Shown piece after piece: positions 34,517 through 46,239 of a stretch of DNA of 47,436 nt (position 1 is the first letter of the stretch; each line of letters begins with the position of its first letter). Both the position numbers and the translations under genes were made by a program. The stretch comes from Anthoceros angustus (lineage: Eukaryota; Streptophyta; Anthocerotopsida; Anthocerotales; Anthocerotaceae), in NCBI GenBank assembly GCA_010909165.1, contig VJWM01000349.1:1-47436 (forward strand), written 5' to 3'. The notes under the pieces were generated by a model. That model saw nothing but the letters and a program-made list of their open reading frames with translations, searched no databases and was not told where the DNA came from.

Positions 34517-37500
34517 TGTGGAATATGAAAGTTTGGGCACTCCTACTTTTGGATCAAAAGGATCAAACTAGAGCAAAACTAGAGCAGAAATGAGCGAGGA
34601 GAGAATTGAAGTGAAGTGGAAGAGAATTGTCAAGATCTTGAGGCAATTTGTTGGAGAATGAGGAGTAGAGGGTGAAGGCAATTAAGCCAAGGAAGTAGCT
34701 TGAGGTTGCTGCCGCTGTTGATAGGCTTGCGAGGCAAAGGCACGATTATTGGGGACCACCACCAAGTTTGAGGAAGGCAAAGTAATTTGCCACATGTGTG
34801 GAAGAAGTGAGACATGGGGTGCTCATATTGCTGAGATTTTGCAGTAAGGAGGACTGCTAGGTAGAGATGTGTGGCAAGGGTTGCTGCGGAAGATGGGCCA
34901 AGTGCCCGTAATGGTGGAATGCAGGATCTGCGGCTCTAGGTTGGGAGCTCAACATGCGAGAGAGGCGGCAATCGGTGCAAGGATGGGAGCGAGGAGCTCA
35001 TGTTGAGGGTGAGCAGCCACAAGGGTTGCAAGAGGAGGCCATGGCGGTGCGAGGCACATGGAAGTGCTCTGGAGTCACGATGGGAGGATGGCATGATAGG
35101 GCCGTGTGTTGAACTAGGAAAGGCCATGGTAGAGCACTCACGGCAGCTGAATTTGTAGGGCTGCAAGATGGAGGTGTGGCCAAACCATAGGAAGGCGTGT
35201 GCGGTGGGCGCAACATGGTGAAGGATCACCAGGGTGCATCATGATGCGGAATTTGCGGTGGGGCTGCAAGTCAAAGTGAAGGGAGGCCGTTGTGGTGGCC
35301 GCGAGGAGAAATGGATAGCAAGGAGGGTTGATACGAGATGTTGTGAGGCGTGAGAAGTTCACCGAGGATAAGTTCATTTTATTCTTGATGAGTGTTATGC
35401 ACAAGCCAATTGGGTGTGTTGGACAATGGAATGTAAGAACTCCAGAGTTAAGCGTCCTAGGGGTGGATCAAGAGATGGGGCACCTTTTGTGTGAGGTGTT
35501 ATATTTATCGCATGAGAGCTAATTGGGAGTGTTGGGTGTGCACCCTACGGGGTAGGTGTAGGGTGGCAGTGGACGTGAGGCATGGCACTCCCTACATGGA
35601 GGTGCACCCTAGCGGTGTGGAGGTGTGGGATGGCACGAGGAAGGTGTGGGAGGTGGCCCTACGAGTGGAGAAGGTGTGGGCGGAGGGTCCACAGGAGGTG
35701 CAGGGTAACAGGGGACCCTACATAGGTAGGCAGGGGTCCCTACATGTATGTATGTGGGTAGGACATCGTATGGGTAGGCGGTGCGTGTCCCTCGGTCCTC
35801 CTACCGAGTAGGGAACAAGTAGGGGATCTGGGTGCAGGGACAAGTAGGGGATGGTGGGATGTGGGGTGTGGGGGCCCCTGGGCATTAGTTAGGTAGGTAG
35901 ATGGGTAGGATGAGGTGTCTCCCCTCGTAGGAGTGGTGAGGTCTCCCTCATTGGGCGCGGAGTGGGTCACCCTACTTGGATACTTGGAAAGCTTACTTGG
36001 ATTGGGAAGCAAGCTTTGATAAGCGGTACAAACCTAGGAAGTTGCTAAAGAAGCATAGGCAAGGTTGTGGATAAATAGGATATATTAGGAATAATAGCAC
36101 ATAAATATGTGGGGTAGGTAGTGTAGGTGTGGCCATGCAAGCGGGGTGTGGGGAGTAACCTAGGAAGCACAAGGGTGCAGGAGAGCTTGTGCATGCAAGG
36201 AATGCAAAGGAAAGCTAGGCAAGGACTTGGTGGGGAGCGGTGCCCGTGTGTGCAAGGAGAAGGAGGTGTGCATAAGGAGTTGTGTGTGAAGGGATTTGAA
36301 GCACAACTGAAGAGAGCAAGGGCTGATTTTTGTGTAGGACCTTGCAAGTGAGGGATTTGGGCGCATAAGGAGTTGTATGTTGTGAGGACATCAAGTTTGA
36401 GCTAGGTGGGACGTGGAGTGAAGAGGAAGTAAGTGGAAAAGGGCTGAAGTTGCTCTTGGTGGATCTTATGTGGCGAGTGAAGAAATCTCAATTGTGTAGC
36501 GAGGTGACAACTAGGTGGAAGCAAACATGTGGGCCAAGCTTGTCTTGTTTGTGCGATTATTTTGAAGGTACAAGATGGTGAAAGCGCGCACCTAAGAAGG
36601 GCAAGTTGGTTGCTAGGGAGCCGAAGAGCAGAGAGCCGCCAGCAGGACAGACACATCCGGTATATGGAAGGTAGAGGATGACTCGGAGGAGGAAGAGGAA
36701 GGCATGGAGCAAGATCCGCTCACGGGAGACCTTCTTGCAGTGGAGAGTGTGAGGCGGTAGGGCCATAAAGTGACCCCTTCCGTAGGAGGTGTAGAGGGTG
36801 GCCCTACATCCGTAGGATCACCAGGGCGGCATAGAGGTAATTGAAGAGGGTTGGTGGTAGCTTGGAGTGTGGGCTCATTGCTTGGGGAGACTTTTCTTTA
36901 GAGGAGGCATTAATGCTTGTCAACCCGTGAGGTGTGTTGACTAGCTAGATAGGAATGTTGAGAGCCATTAAGGCTCACATAGGTGAAGTTGCTAGAATAG
37001 AATTTTACCCAAGATGCTTGGATGTCGAACTTAAAATCGACAATAGGATACACTAAAATAAAGTGAGGCGGGGCCGAGGCGCGAGGTATGTGAGGACCTC
37101 CCTATAAAAGGAGGGAGCTTGTGAAGTAAAATTATCGTGTCTTGCGCTCCCAAACCATGAGTCCTTTGCTCCTTGTGAAGGAAGTTCGTGCAGCAAGCTA
37201 ACGTGTAGAGAGGGAGTTTGCGGTGGTCAGTGCTTGGCGGAGGCTCGCTCCTTGCGGCGCCTCTGCAGTTGCTCCCTTGTGAATGGTTGTGTGAAATTGC
37301 TTTGCTTTGGGTGTGTGGCGATGCCCAAGGAACTCTCGGCTTGAGGGTAGACTACGGGGAAAGACTCCGGAGGTTCTCGCTCAGTGCAAACTCATAGCAA
37401 CCGCCCAAGGAAGAACTTGGCTTGTAGGCGGACCCAGGCGGTTGTCGTAAGGGCGAGCTAGGGCAGTGAGCTTGAAGTAAGGTTAGATTAGGAGGATGAG

Positions 37501-38211
37501 GAGTTGAGTTGAGGTGAGTGTATGTTGAGGAGAATGTGGAGTGAATGTTGAGTAGAGGAGTAGGTAGAGATTAGGAGTAAGAAGAAGGCCCAAGTCGAGC
37601 CTAAGGGAGGGTCCCAAATGCACCAAACCGAGAGGCGGAAGGCTGAGCTAAGGTCTCAAAATCACGGGGTGGAGAAGTCGCCCCTGTAGGGGGTCCCTGT
37701 GTGGGCGGTGGACCTACCGCCATAGGGTGGGACCTACGACTGTAGGATGTCGTTGTAGGTCCAGGAGTGGTGATCGACGGAGCAGTGCGGGAGTGGCGCG
37801 GCTGCTGTTAGAGTTGGTGGTTGAGGGTGTGCCAATTGTGGGAAGGCGATGGGAAAGGAATAGTGGACGATCACGGGGTGGTGAAGTCGCGTTGCAACGT
37901 AGGGGGTCCCTACGTGCGTAGCCGCTGACCTACTGCCGTGGGGTGTGGACCTATAGTCGTAGGGTGTCGTTGTAGGTCTAGAAGCGGTGATTGACGGAGC
38001 AGCATGGTGAGGCGTGGCTGCTGTCTGTGGAGTGAGTTGAAGTTGCTCCAGCTGTGTGAGGGAGCTTGGGGTGTGAGGCGTGTGGTTTGTGCCTTGGATG
38101 TTGGTGACCGACAAACAAGAGTCTCATGGGACGAAACCTATTGTACTTAGCGGCATTGGGATAAGTGTGGCCACTAGAGGTGAATCTCGGAAGCCGGGGG
38201 TTTCCTCCCCA
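34517..38211 (+). repeat. 3' LTR of H
   Basis: About 3695 bases, direct repeat of 29602-33189 over its whole length, ending in CCTCCCCA. It differs from the 5' copy mostly by short indels. The acidic-tail ORF remnant is at 36674-36760, with an extra G near 36725. Confidence 0.85.
37101..37110 (+). promoter_or_regulatory. TATA box of H 3' LTR
   Basis: CCTATAAAAG, the same box as at 32131-32140; it could drive readthrough into the flank. Confidence 0.6.
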
Positions 38212-38855
38212 GTGCGCCCTCCCCACCGCTGGCTCCACTCATGTTGCTCGTCCCGGCCGTTGTCGCTACCCCTATGCTTCTCCTTCCCTCGGTGGACCAG
38301 AAGACCGATCGGGATCTTTGGGTGCTGAAATTCTGAACCGACGGAGGAGTAGCGACCTCCCCTGTGGTCCGTTCCAAGAGATCGAGCCGAGCAGTGATAC
38401 GATCGAGGCGTTCAGCCAAGTCCTCCGACCAGGCCTGAAATTCCCCACTACTTACAACCTCGCTTATCGATTCTGGAAGTGGAGTGACTCACCGAGAAAC
38501 CCAATGTTGTGGAAATTCCGTGTATCGATCATGAGTGCAGGCACTCGGGAAGATGTCTCCCCACTACTGTACACCAATTTCTCCTCCACAACCTCCTTCC
38601 TTTGGGTCGATGATCTCCCCTTCTTCCTCCACCATTCCTCGGTCCCCCCGTCTCTCCTTCGTGTGTCGCGGCAAGGATGGCGTCCTCTTCGATCGCCCGT
38701 AGCTCGTGTTCTTCCTGCTGTCGACGGGTGGCGGCAGCAGCAATTTCCTCCCTTAATCGGTTTCTCCGTGAAGCTCGTGAATCTCTCGCAGTGACAGGCG
38801 GGGGCGACCTTCCACGTTCCTCTTCTCGGGTCTTCCCCTTACCAGACATTTGCAA
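38212..38855 (-). pseudogene. gag: Element F: N-terminal gag
   Basis: Two minus-strand blocks are readable. The block 38855-38529 starts MQMSGKGKTREEERG and has a basic helix (RRNRLREEIAAAATRRQQEE). The block 38419-38212 contains MAERLDRITARLDLLERTTG, a coiled coil, then a Ser/Gly-rich linker. They are frameshifted relative to each other. Gag starts about 200 bases inside the primer site, as expected for the first ORF of a gypsy element. The reading stops at the insertion point of H and resumes at 29601. Confidence 0.7.
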
Positions 38856-39052
38856 GCATCCTCATGACCTCCAACCCACAGTTGTTAAGAAGGAAGCAAC
38901 CCACACCCTTTAGTGTCCCAACCATTCACCCCTATGACAACTAGAGGACGTGAAGTTCCTTCTTCACAACATATGGTCGACCCTCAGTCCCTTTTCAACC
39001 ATTTGGCAGCCTAACGATGGAAGCTACAAAACTTCAAGCTTTCAGCAACAAG

Positions 39053-39070
39053 TCCCCAGCAACGGCGCCA
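39053..39070 (-). other. Primer binding site of element F
   Basis: The minus strand reads TGGCGCCGTTGCTGGGGA, one base different from H's site, four bases after the LTR end CCCACA. Confidence 0.85.
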
Positions 39071-39074
39071 AAAA

Positions 39075-39343
39075 TGTGGGAGGGAAAACCCCGGGGCTTC
39101 CGAGGCTTCCCCCTCTAGCGGCCACACTTATCCCACTGTCGCTTCGTACGTTGGGTTTCATCCCATGAGACTCATGTGAAAGTTTGAGGTCTTGTGATAA
39201 CCGATTGCTACCTGTAGTGACACAACTTCTCAGCCTTCTAAACAAGCAAGGCGCCCTACTACCACCCTCTTCACAGTGCACGCTTGCCGCTCCGGAAGAC
39301 TACCACCTCAACCTACAACGACACTGCGGACTACGGACTTCCT
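39075..39343 (-). repeat. Element F: 5' LTR end (U5), truncated
   Basis: The minus strand ends GTTTTCCCTCCCACA and matches the U5 of H (33090-33189) and E. It also contains GTTTAGAAGGCTGAGAAG as in A (817-835). It is cut near 39343, where GC-rich segment G begins. Confidence 0.75.
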
Positions 39344-41339
39344 TGGGGTTAAGAAATAAGTAGGGTTTTGTTTTTTGTAGGGCGGAGGATAAAATAAGGC
39401 GGAAGGAGGAATAAGCACGGATAGCACTCGGTTACTCGGGAGTATACTCGGGACTGCGGAATGGGCAACGTACCCGGACCTACTATGGCGGGACTACGTC
39501 GGGAACAGCAGGATAAGTCCGGACTCACTCCAGTCCAAAGCGGGATAAATAGAGAAAGTAACTTAGAGTGAGGACGGACTGGCGCCACGTGGGCGCCACA
39601 GTGGAGGTCGGGCATGCATGGCAGGGCCGTAGCGAGGCCGTTATAGCGGTATTCACGCCGCGGGTGCGGCGTAAAGGCAGTCGCGGCGTAAGGCGAAATG
39701 GCGTAAGGTCGAAATAAGCCATGCGGACCTGGCGATTCAGACGAGGAAAGGCGCCTTCACGGTTACTCCGGCGGCGAAGGAAGGTCATTTATTGCGCGAC
39801 CTCGAGACAATTCTCGGTCTCTTGCGCTCACGCCGGCTCTGGCGCTATCTCTTTGGCGCCCAGCACCTTCGGCGTAGTCACCGGGGTTGGAGGCGGGCGC
39901 GGAGCGCATCGTGCGGTGAACTCCGGCCAGCTGGCGACAAGGAGCAGGCGATGGCACCCAAAAAGCTGCGGAAGTTTGGGAGCCATGGAACCTCGTGGCG
40001 CAACATTGTGACCCGGCGCTACCGGACTTTGGGCCTGGGGAGGCGGGAGGGGTGGTGCGAGTGGCACTTGGATGCGTTCAGGAGTCGGGCGTTGACGTGT
40101 CACTCTACGGTCGGGAGTTCGCCGGAAGATGTTGGCGGTCAACAAGGAGGTGCGGTCCAAGAACCTCGGGAGGACCAGGCGATGGACCTTGGAGGTCTGA
40201 GGCGTGGCCTACCGCCCAAAGGAGGAAGAAGGGGGTGGTGCGGGCCCCTCAAGGCGAAGGGAAGATAGGGCCGGCAGCAGTGGCGATCTTGAGGCACAGG
40301 ACCTTGAGGACCACCAGCGGTGGTGATATCACCCTGGACGGTCGAGTAGGCGGTAGCCGGATCATTGTCCATTGGAACACACTCACCAAGGTGGATCACC
40401 TTGGTGATAACCTGTTAGTATTCTGCATGCGCGGCGGGGAAGAGGCGGTGGGGAAGGATTATCTTCGCCCGGTTTAGTCGAGAGCCCGCAAGCTCGGGAG
40501 AAGCCCTCGCCATGCAGGGGCATCCCCATGCACGATCCATGTGGGGACATTTGACTCTGAAGGAGGAGAGCAGGCGGGCGCTCGGGAAGGGAGGCCTGGG
40601 AAGTGGGCGAACAGGCGCCGGGGGAGGCCGACCGAAGGCCAAAGCGGACCGGAGGAGGGCGGCGGGAGGATTCCGGACTCCATCGTGCAGGCGGACCCTC
40701 ACCACCAGTATGGGAAGAAATCCCTTCCCTCCTCACAGTGCCTAGCCGGGCGGCCGGTCGGCGAGAAGCGGCCCAGGCCCCATGGCCACACCGGCCACAG
40801 CCTGTGCGGGCCCGCGGACCGAGGAGGGAACGAAGAGGCAAGGCAGCGGCTATGCGGCACCTCGGGCGGTGCGGTGCCGCCACACCTTGCAGGTGAAGCG
40901 GAGAAGCGGTAAGGAGGCGAAGGGCCGCCGAGGCGAGAGGACAGCGGCCGGCACGGGCCGGTCTGTCGGGCAGAAGGGCAAAAGGGCTTGCTCCGGACCC
41001 TCACCTCCTCAGAGCCCAGGAGAAAAAGGCGAGAAGGAGCTCGCGGCCAAAGGGCCAAGGAGGGTGGCTCGAGCTCGGCCTCGGGACCTAAGGGTCTGAT
41101 TAGGTCGAGAACCCAGTCCGGACTTACTCGGGACAGCAGTATGGAGGTCCTGGCGGACCGTGAAATCGGCTCACTCTGGACTTTGTGGGAGCCTCACGGC
41201 GGTGTGGAAGAAACACGGGTCACTCTGCCGTCATAGACGGTATGCTTTGGGGTCTCTGCGGGATGGCGAAGACCCGGAGGTGAAAGCCACCGGGCGCATG
41301 GTACTCCTCCGGGGAGGCGGTTGGAGGGGCCGGGGAAGG

Positions 41340-42480
41340 CCAAAGCTCTCGGCCGGATTGAGAAGGAAGCGGGAGGCTGAGGAGGAAATCTGGTCCATCC
41401 AGGCCGGACTAAATTCCTTCAGTGGAGGGCGGTGAAGCAGGCTAAGGAGGCCCAGCCTGAGGACCTGCGGGCGGAGGTAGCGCGGAGGCGGAAGAGGCCG
41501 GGCGCAAGCGGGCTGCGGGACTGGAGGCGGCAGACTAGACGAGCCAAGGCGGAGGCTCGGTGAAGGTGGCCAGGAGGCGGAAGCCTGGCCGTCCGCGATC
41601 ACTATCAGGCGTGATCGGGCCGGTGGAGGAGGGTAGCCAGCCAATCCCGAAGGCGGCGGTGGCAGAGCAAGCACGGACGGCGTCTGGGTGAGGCCGGAAA
41701 TCGGGGACCTCGGGCGCGAGGAGGTAGAAGGGAGGCGGAGGAATGACGAGGACACCTTGGAGTTACAACTCCAAGGCCATCAGGCGACAAGGGGTTCTCA
41801 AGGAGAATCCAAGACTTGACGGAGATAGGCGCCTCGGCTCTGCACGAAGATGGAGGCGAGGTGGCGGAAAGCGGACCGGCCAGGCCAAAGTTCGCGACGA
41901 GATGGAGGATCTCGGACTCGGCTCGGGAGGTGGGGCAGCGGCGGAGATGGAGGACGCAAGGAGACTTTGGCTGACTCAAACTATCATTGAGAGGAATGGT
42001 AGTGCGGGACATGGTCATGAGCAGCAGCCAAAATCGGCTCCTCTGTTGGCGGTCGATGCGGCGATGGAGCAGGAGGCGGGGCGTCGCCGAGATGGAAGAA
42101 CTGGCGAAGCCGATCGCGTTGCAGCCGTCGGAGCGGGAGATGGCGGAGTTAACGGCGGAATGGACAAAAGCGAGGCGGGCAGACAAGAAGGCTGGTCGGT
42201 GAGGAAGTCGGAAGAGCAGCTGCGCTATGGCGGGCAGGCGGCGGCGGCAGGCGGAGGAGTTGGAGCGGGTGGAGCAACGGCGGCGGTGCGGGAGGTGGCC
42301 GGCGACCTGGCGACCTCGCGGCAGGCTCCGGCTATCAAACACGGGCGGAGGTGGAGCAACAAGCGCGGGCTCGGCTCCGGAGCACCTATGGCGAAGGAGT
42401 ATGCTCGGGCGCCGCGTGGAAGAGCAATCCGGCAAGTGGATTCGGACTTTGCCTTACCTGAGCTCCAAGTATGAGGCCTC
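41340..42480 (+). pseudogene. Broken coiled-coil ORF in G
   Basis: Plus-strand frames are rich in Glu, Arg and Ala: KREAEEEIWSIQAG near 41368-41410, PEDLRAEVARRRKR near 41456-41497, RQAEELERVEQRR at 42242-42280, and VEQQARARLRSTYGE near 42350-42395. The blocks are in different frames, so this looks like an eroded coiled-coil protein, analogous in place to the LTR ORFs of A-E. No homology to those ORFs is evident. Confidence 0.35.
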
Positions 42481-42699
42481 TCGCCCTGCAAATAAACGGA
42501 CCCTGGAAGGCTCGGAGGGAAGAAGGGCAGGGGCAGGGACCCTAGGGGCCCGTTTGGGCGGCGGCGGCGGAGCCCAAGAGGAGGCGGGGCCAGCGGACCC
42601 CAAGGTAAGTTCACCACCACCCGCTCGGGAAGGGGTGGGGCACGAGTGCGGAGGAGGGAGCCAACCCACCAAGACAAGGGTCGGGGTAAGGAGGAGGAC

Positions 42700-42870
42700 C
42701 TAGCGATCTGAGGTCCACGGAAAGTCCGGAGCTTGGGGCCGGACCCCGTGTAAGTCGGACCACGAGGTCCGAACCCAGGCAGGCCGGACCAGCCGGTAGG
42801 ACTCGAAAAGCCGGACCCACAGGTTCGGACTCGGGTCGAGCCGGACCTCGAGTCGGGACTTGGCGATGAG
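42700..42870. repeat. CCGGACC/GGTCCG motif cluster in G
   Basis: About ten copies of CGGAC, GTCCG or CCGGACC in both orientations occur within 170 bases (for example GCCGGACC at 42739 and 42783). A looser cluster lies at 39450-39530. It may be a regulatory array or simple repeat decay. Confidence 0.45.
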
Positions 42871-43689
42871 GAGGAGCCCCGCCGACTTCGCTGGGGGCGA
42901 TGGCCGGTGGCCCCGGAGGGACCCATGGGAGGCCGAGGAGGATGGCGTCGTGGTAGCAGTCGTCGACGCGCCGTGTAACTGGCGAGTTCGGGGAGGAGGG
43001 TCCTCCGGATCATCCGATTAGTGCGCCGTAGTGTCGGAGGAGATTGGACCACCAATCCCAAAGGCGGAACTCGGGACCTTCCGCCGGCGAAGGAGATAGG
43101 GAGGAATAGGATGGTAGGCGGCCGATTAGGGCATCTTGGTGACGTCATTTCGGAATAGGGGTGTAATAAAGCGCCGACACAGGCGTAGTATAAGAGAATT
43201 TACAGATAAATCATCTTTCTCTTGGTGTTGATGCGCGTTCTTGCGGACCTTGTGTGTCTTCTTGCTAACGTGAGTCTGAGTCCGGCGGCGGCACTCGGAG
43301 GATTGATCGGGGTCTGGTAGCGGACCTAACGTGTTGTGGTGTGTGCGGGAGGTGGGGACCCGTGCTGCGTCGAGCAGCGGCGGCCGGAGCGTGTGGCCGG
43401 AGGGACTTGAGGCGTCTGAGCCGGACGGAGAGGCCGGTGAGCAGCGGAGGAGGTCGGCTGTAACCAGCGTCTTCCTTAAGGCGGATAAGTGTAGTGTGTG
43501 GAGAGGCAGACGAGGTGTGAGAGGCGAGCGTGTGAGCGAAGCAGACTGAGCAGGTCCTTAAGCGTTTGGGCCATACCGGCTGCGGTGTTTGTCGCGGTAG
43601 TTAGGCGTGAACTAAGGGTGTGTGCGTTGGGGTGAGCAGGGGACTCTAGGGGCCACATTTGGGGACAGCAGGGGAGAAGAGCCTCAAGG

Positions 43690-45103
43690 TCCTTGTCTTC
43701 GCCTCTGTCTTCAAAATTCAACTCTCCTCTTGGCGCTCCTATGTCTACCTTCTTGAACATCTCCCCTATGCAGCATCTCCTCCAACATGTCTAAGTCTCC
43801 TTTCTTACCTCCGGAGACTCAAGGCCTTTGCCTTGCTCATGGGATCTCACATCCCTTGCTTCCCTATGATGAGCTCCCGCTCATCACTTGGTGGGGCAAC
43901 TCCTCCCGTGACTCCATCGCTCGCCCACCTAGCAGGGTTGCCTTCTTATCTCCTCTTGGGAGCTTCCAAACCGTGACTTCCTTTCCCTCCTACCGTGGTA
44001 GGAGGTGCTCCAGTAGGACTACTTCCTACCGTGGTAGGACTAATTCTGCCGTGGGCCTTGTCATGAGGGGAAGGGGTCCCAAACCCTGGGAACACCTCCC
44101 ACCCTCGCAGCGGGATTCACCATGGTAGGATCTATCCTACCTTCCATCTCCGCATCCTCCAGCGGTCCAAACTTCAAATCCCCTACAACTTCTCCTTGCA
44201 AGTCCTCCTGCACATCCTCGGCTATCTTTGGAGGATTCCTTCCGGCAATAATGTTCGGTGGTGCGGCACCTCCTTTAGGCAAAGCACCAAGCACTCCCTG
44301 TCCCTCTCACAGGCCAAGTACACAATGTTAAAGGGATGCTTGGAATCATCCAACTCCTTACTTGTGAGTAGCCCTCTACTTCCCACAAATGCACTAGATA
44401 AGTGCTAAGATAGCACTTGGGTCTTCATCCGCGTTGGGTTTGACAACTTCTCCGGTGGTAGGTGTATGCTTCATACATGATGAGCCCCAATCCGGCTTCG
44501 CTCCTTGAGTGATCTTCCATAGAAAATGGAGGAAGGTAGTCTGAAATATGACACCCTTGGATTGCTCACCAAGCCCAAAACAATTCTTGTGAACAATCTC
44601 CACTTGGGCTCCAAGATTTGGTCTCCGTTCTTGGACTTAGCCTTCATGCCCCTTGCATAAGGGTAAGGGCTCCCTTGGGAAGATCCGCCGTTGATGCACG
44701 CTTGCCTCCACTTTCCTTCCATCAGCGTGATTCCGCTATCCTCGCTATCCAGGCTGCCATATACCGTATGCTCCTTACGGTCCAACACGTGGATCCGTCC
44801 ATGCGTTCCTATCCGGTAAGGCGGCCAATTCCTCTTCCGTCTTGCGGTTAGCAAAACTCCTCTATCAATTCAAGGTTGGTGTACCAATGTATACACCCAC
44901 TCTGGCTGAATATTCTCCTCTGCCCTGTCGAAAGTCTAAAGGTCTCTAGAGGATAGCTGGCACATAGTAAAGTGGCATGTCAAATTTCCACCCTCAGGGG
45001 TCGATCCTCCTGCCTTCTTGCCCGCTCCTGCGCCACCTCCCTTGGTGGACGCTCCTTCCTTGGCTACTACCTCCTTGCCCTTGGTCATGGTAGGCTTGGT
45101 CAT
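43690..45103 (-). pseudogene. LTR-borne ORF of element C (broken)
   Basis: The start at 45103 gives MTKPTMTKGKEVVAKEGAST as in B. The core contains QLSSRDL (to 44936), NIQP at 44903-44914 where the other copies have NIQL, and LEPKWRLFTRIVLGLVSNP at about 44618-44560. Later parts to 43690 correspond to B 8300-8950, including the CCTACC dyads at 43985-44150. The coiled-coil tail is missing at the junction with G. Frames shift repeatedly. Confidence 0.5.
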
Positions 45104-45254
45104 GGCCTCCTTGGTTAGTACTTGCGAAATTGAAGAAAAGTGATGCCTCTCCTGCAATTCCTGCCCACACCGACTTCTATCCTTGCAAACGTTTCTCCTC
45201 CTCGGTGATTTGCTCTTGCTCACAGCTCAAAGGTCCTTGCCCTTGCTCTCCTCC

Positions 45255-45860
45255 TGCAGTCCTTACACCTTGGCGTCCCCAAACCCGATTTCTGCAGAAA
45301 GCTCACCAAAATTCCCCGGACTCTTACACCTTTTTTAGGAGCCCTTCCTTCACGGTTTCCTAGCAATCTTGCCACGCTCCACCCTCCTAGGCACCCTCAC
45401 GAGCTTGGCAAGTGTTGGGTTGCGCCCCAACCTTCTTCTCCCTTCTCTTCTTCCTCAATTTCCTCCTGCTCTTTCTCTTGGGCGCCTGGCGGACTTCCAC
45501 CTCCTCGCTGAGCTCACGCCCTTCTTCTTCACCTTGCCACAAGCCACCTGGCCTTGCACCCTAGCCTTCCCAAGCACCAACTCTGCCTGTTATGATTTGA
45601 AACGAAATTCTCCTCCAAAGTTCCTCACGAGTCCTTACACTTGTGTCTCCGATTTGGGAGCTTTTCCTTCACAATTTCCTCGCAATCCTGCCACGCCCCA
45701 CCCTTCCTATCGCTCCTGCAAAGTTAGGGAGGTGTGGTTTGCCCCCTTGCACCTCGTTTCCCTTCCCTCTTTCTCTTTTTCTTCCTGCACCTCCTCTTGG
45801 CGTCCTGCTGCCTTTTCTCCTCCGTTGCCCAACTTGCGCCCTTCCTCTTCAGCTTAGCAT
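45255..45860 (-). repeat. Imperfect tandem duplication in the leader of LTR C
   Basis: Two units about 320 bases apart share GTCCTTACAC (45258, 45630), CCTTCACGGTTTCCTAGCAA against CCTTCACAATTTCCTCGCAA (45347, 45667), and GCCACGC.CCACCCT (45371, 45691). B has only one such unit (about 7060-7440), so the duplication is specific to C. Confidence 0.6.
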
Positions 45861-45977
45861 GGGCGTGTGTCAGCGTTGCTGTATGGGGCCTTGGGAAGCT
45901 TGAGATGTGGTGGCGCCTTCTGCGGTGAGGTTGTCTTGTTGAGTTTTGAGATATGGCCTCTGCGGGCACTGCGACCA

Positions 45978-45986
45978 CTTTTATAA
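45978..45986 (-). promoter_or_regulatory. TATA box of LTR C (upstream promoter)
   Basis: The minus strand reads CTTATAAAAG, the counterpart of 7054-7061, about 880 bases before the ORF start because of the leader duplication. Confidence 0.6.
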
Positions 45987-46239
45987 GTCACCCAAGGGTT
46001 AGAAAAAGTAACTACCATTCTATCCTGCCCTTGGATGTGTGCCACGTGGCCCTTTCTCACCGTTGATGTTAGTTTCCTAATTCCTTATACTAAAATACCA
46101 TTTTCCCTATTTTTCTAATTTCTATTTCTGAAAATTAGCCTCTAATTTCTTAATTACCTATTTTGGCCTATTTATCTAGTCCACTAAAAGACCCTATATA
46201 TAGCAAGCCTATCACACTAAAACATAAGCTACTTTCCTT

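Larger units (their letters stand above)
29602..38211 (+). mobile_element. Non-autonomous LTR element H (LARD-like)
   Basis: Two direct repeats of about 3.6-3.7 kb flank a 1.3-kb internal region that has a primer site and a polypurine tract but no gag, protease, RT or integrase motifs. Large LTRs with a non-coding interior fit the LARD class. H lies in the opposite orientation inside gag of element F. Left flank GGCAG and right flank AGTGCG share only AG, so the target duplication is not clean; a small deletion at the right end could explain this. Its U5 and primer site are almost those of F, which suggests F-type proteins mobilised it. Confidence 0.8.
39344..43657 (+). mobile_element. GC-rich LTR-like segment G
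   Basis: This 4.3-kb block has a different composition from its neighbours, with frequent CGGAC and GGTCCG motifs. A possible LTR start is TGGGGTTAAG at 39344. The 3' part holds AATAAAG (43163) and a TCTTTCTCTTGGTGTTGATG motif shared with 17430-17450. A possible end is GGGGCCACA at 43657, followed by TTTGGGGACAGCAGGGGA, which could be a primer site. It interrupts the F LTR on its left and meets C on its right. It may be a giant LTR of another gypsy family; this is an inference from ends and context only. Confidence 0.4.

Noticed and set aside
29597-38216. Clean target site duplication for H
   Set aside because: GGCAG on the left and AGTGCG on the right do not match; only AG is common, so I do not annotate a duplication.
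41605-42435. Long minus-strand open frame of 276 residues in G
   Set aside because: It is very rich in Pro, Ser, Arg and Leu and overlaps a plus-strand coiled-coil frame; GC-rich antisense strands easily stay open. No domain is seen.
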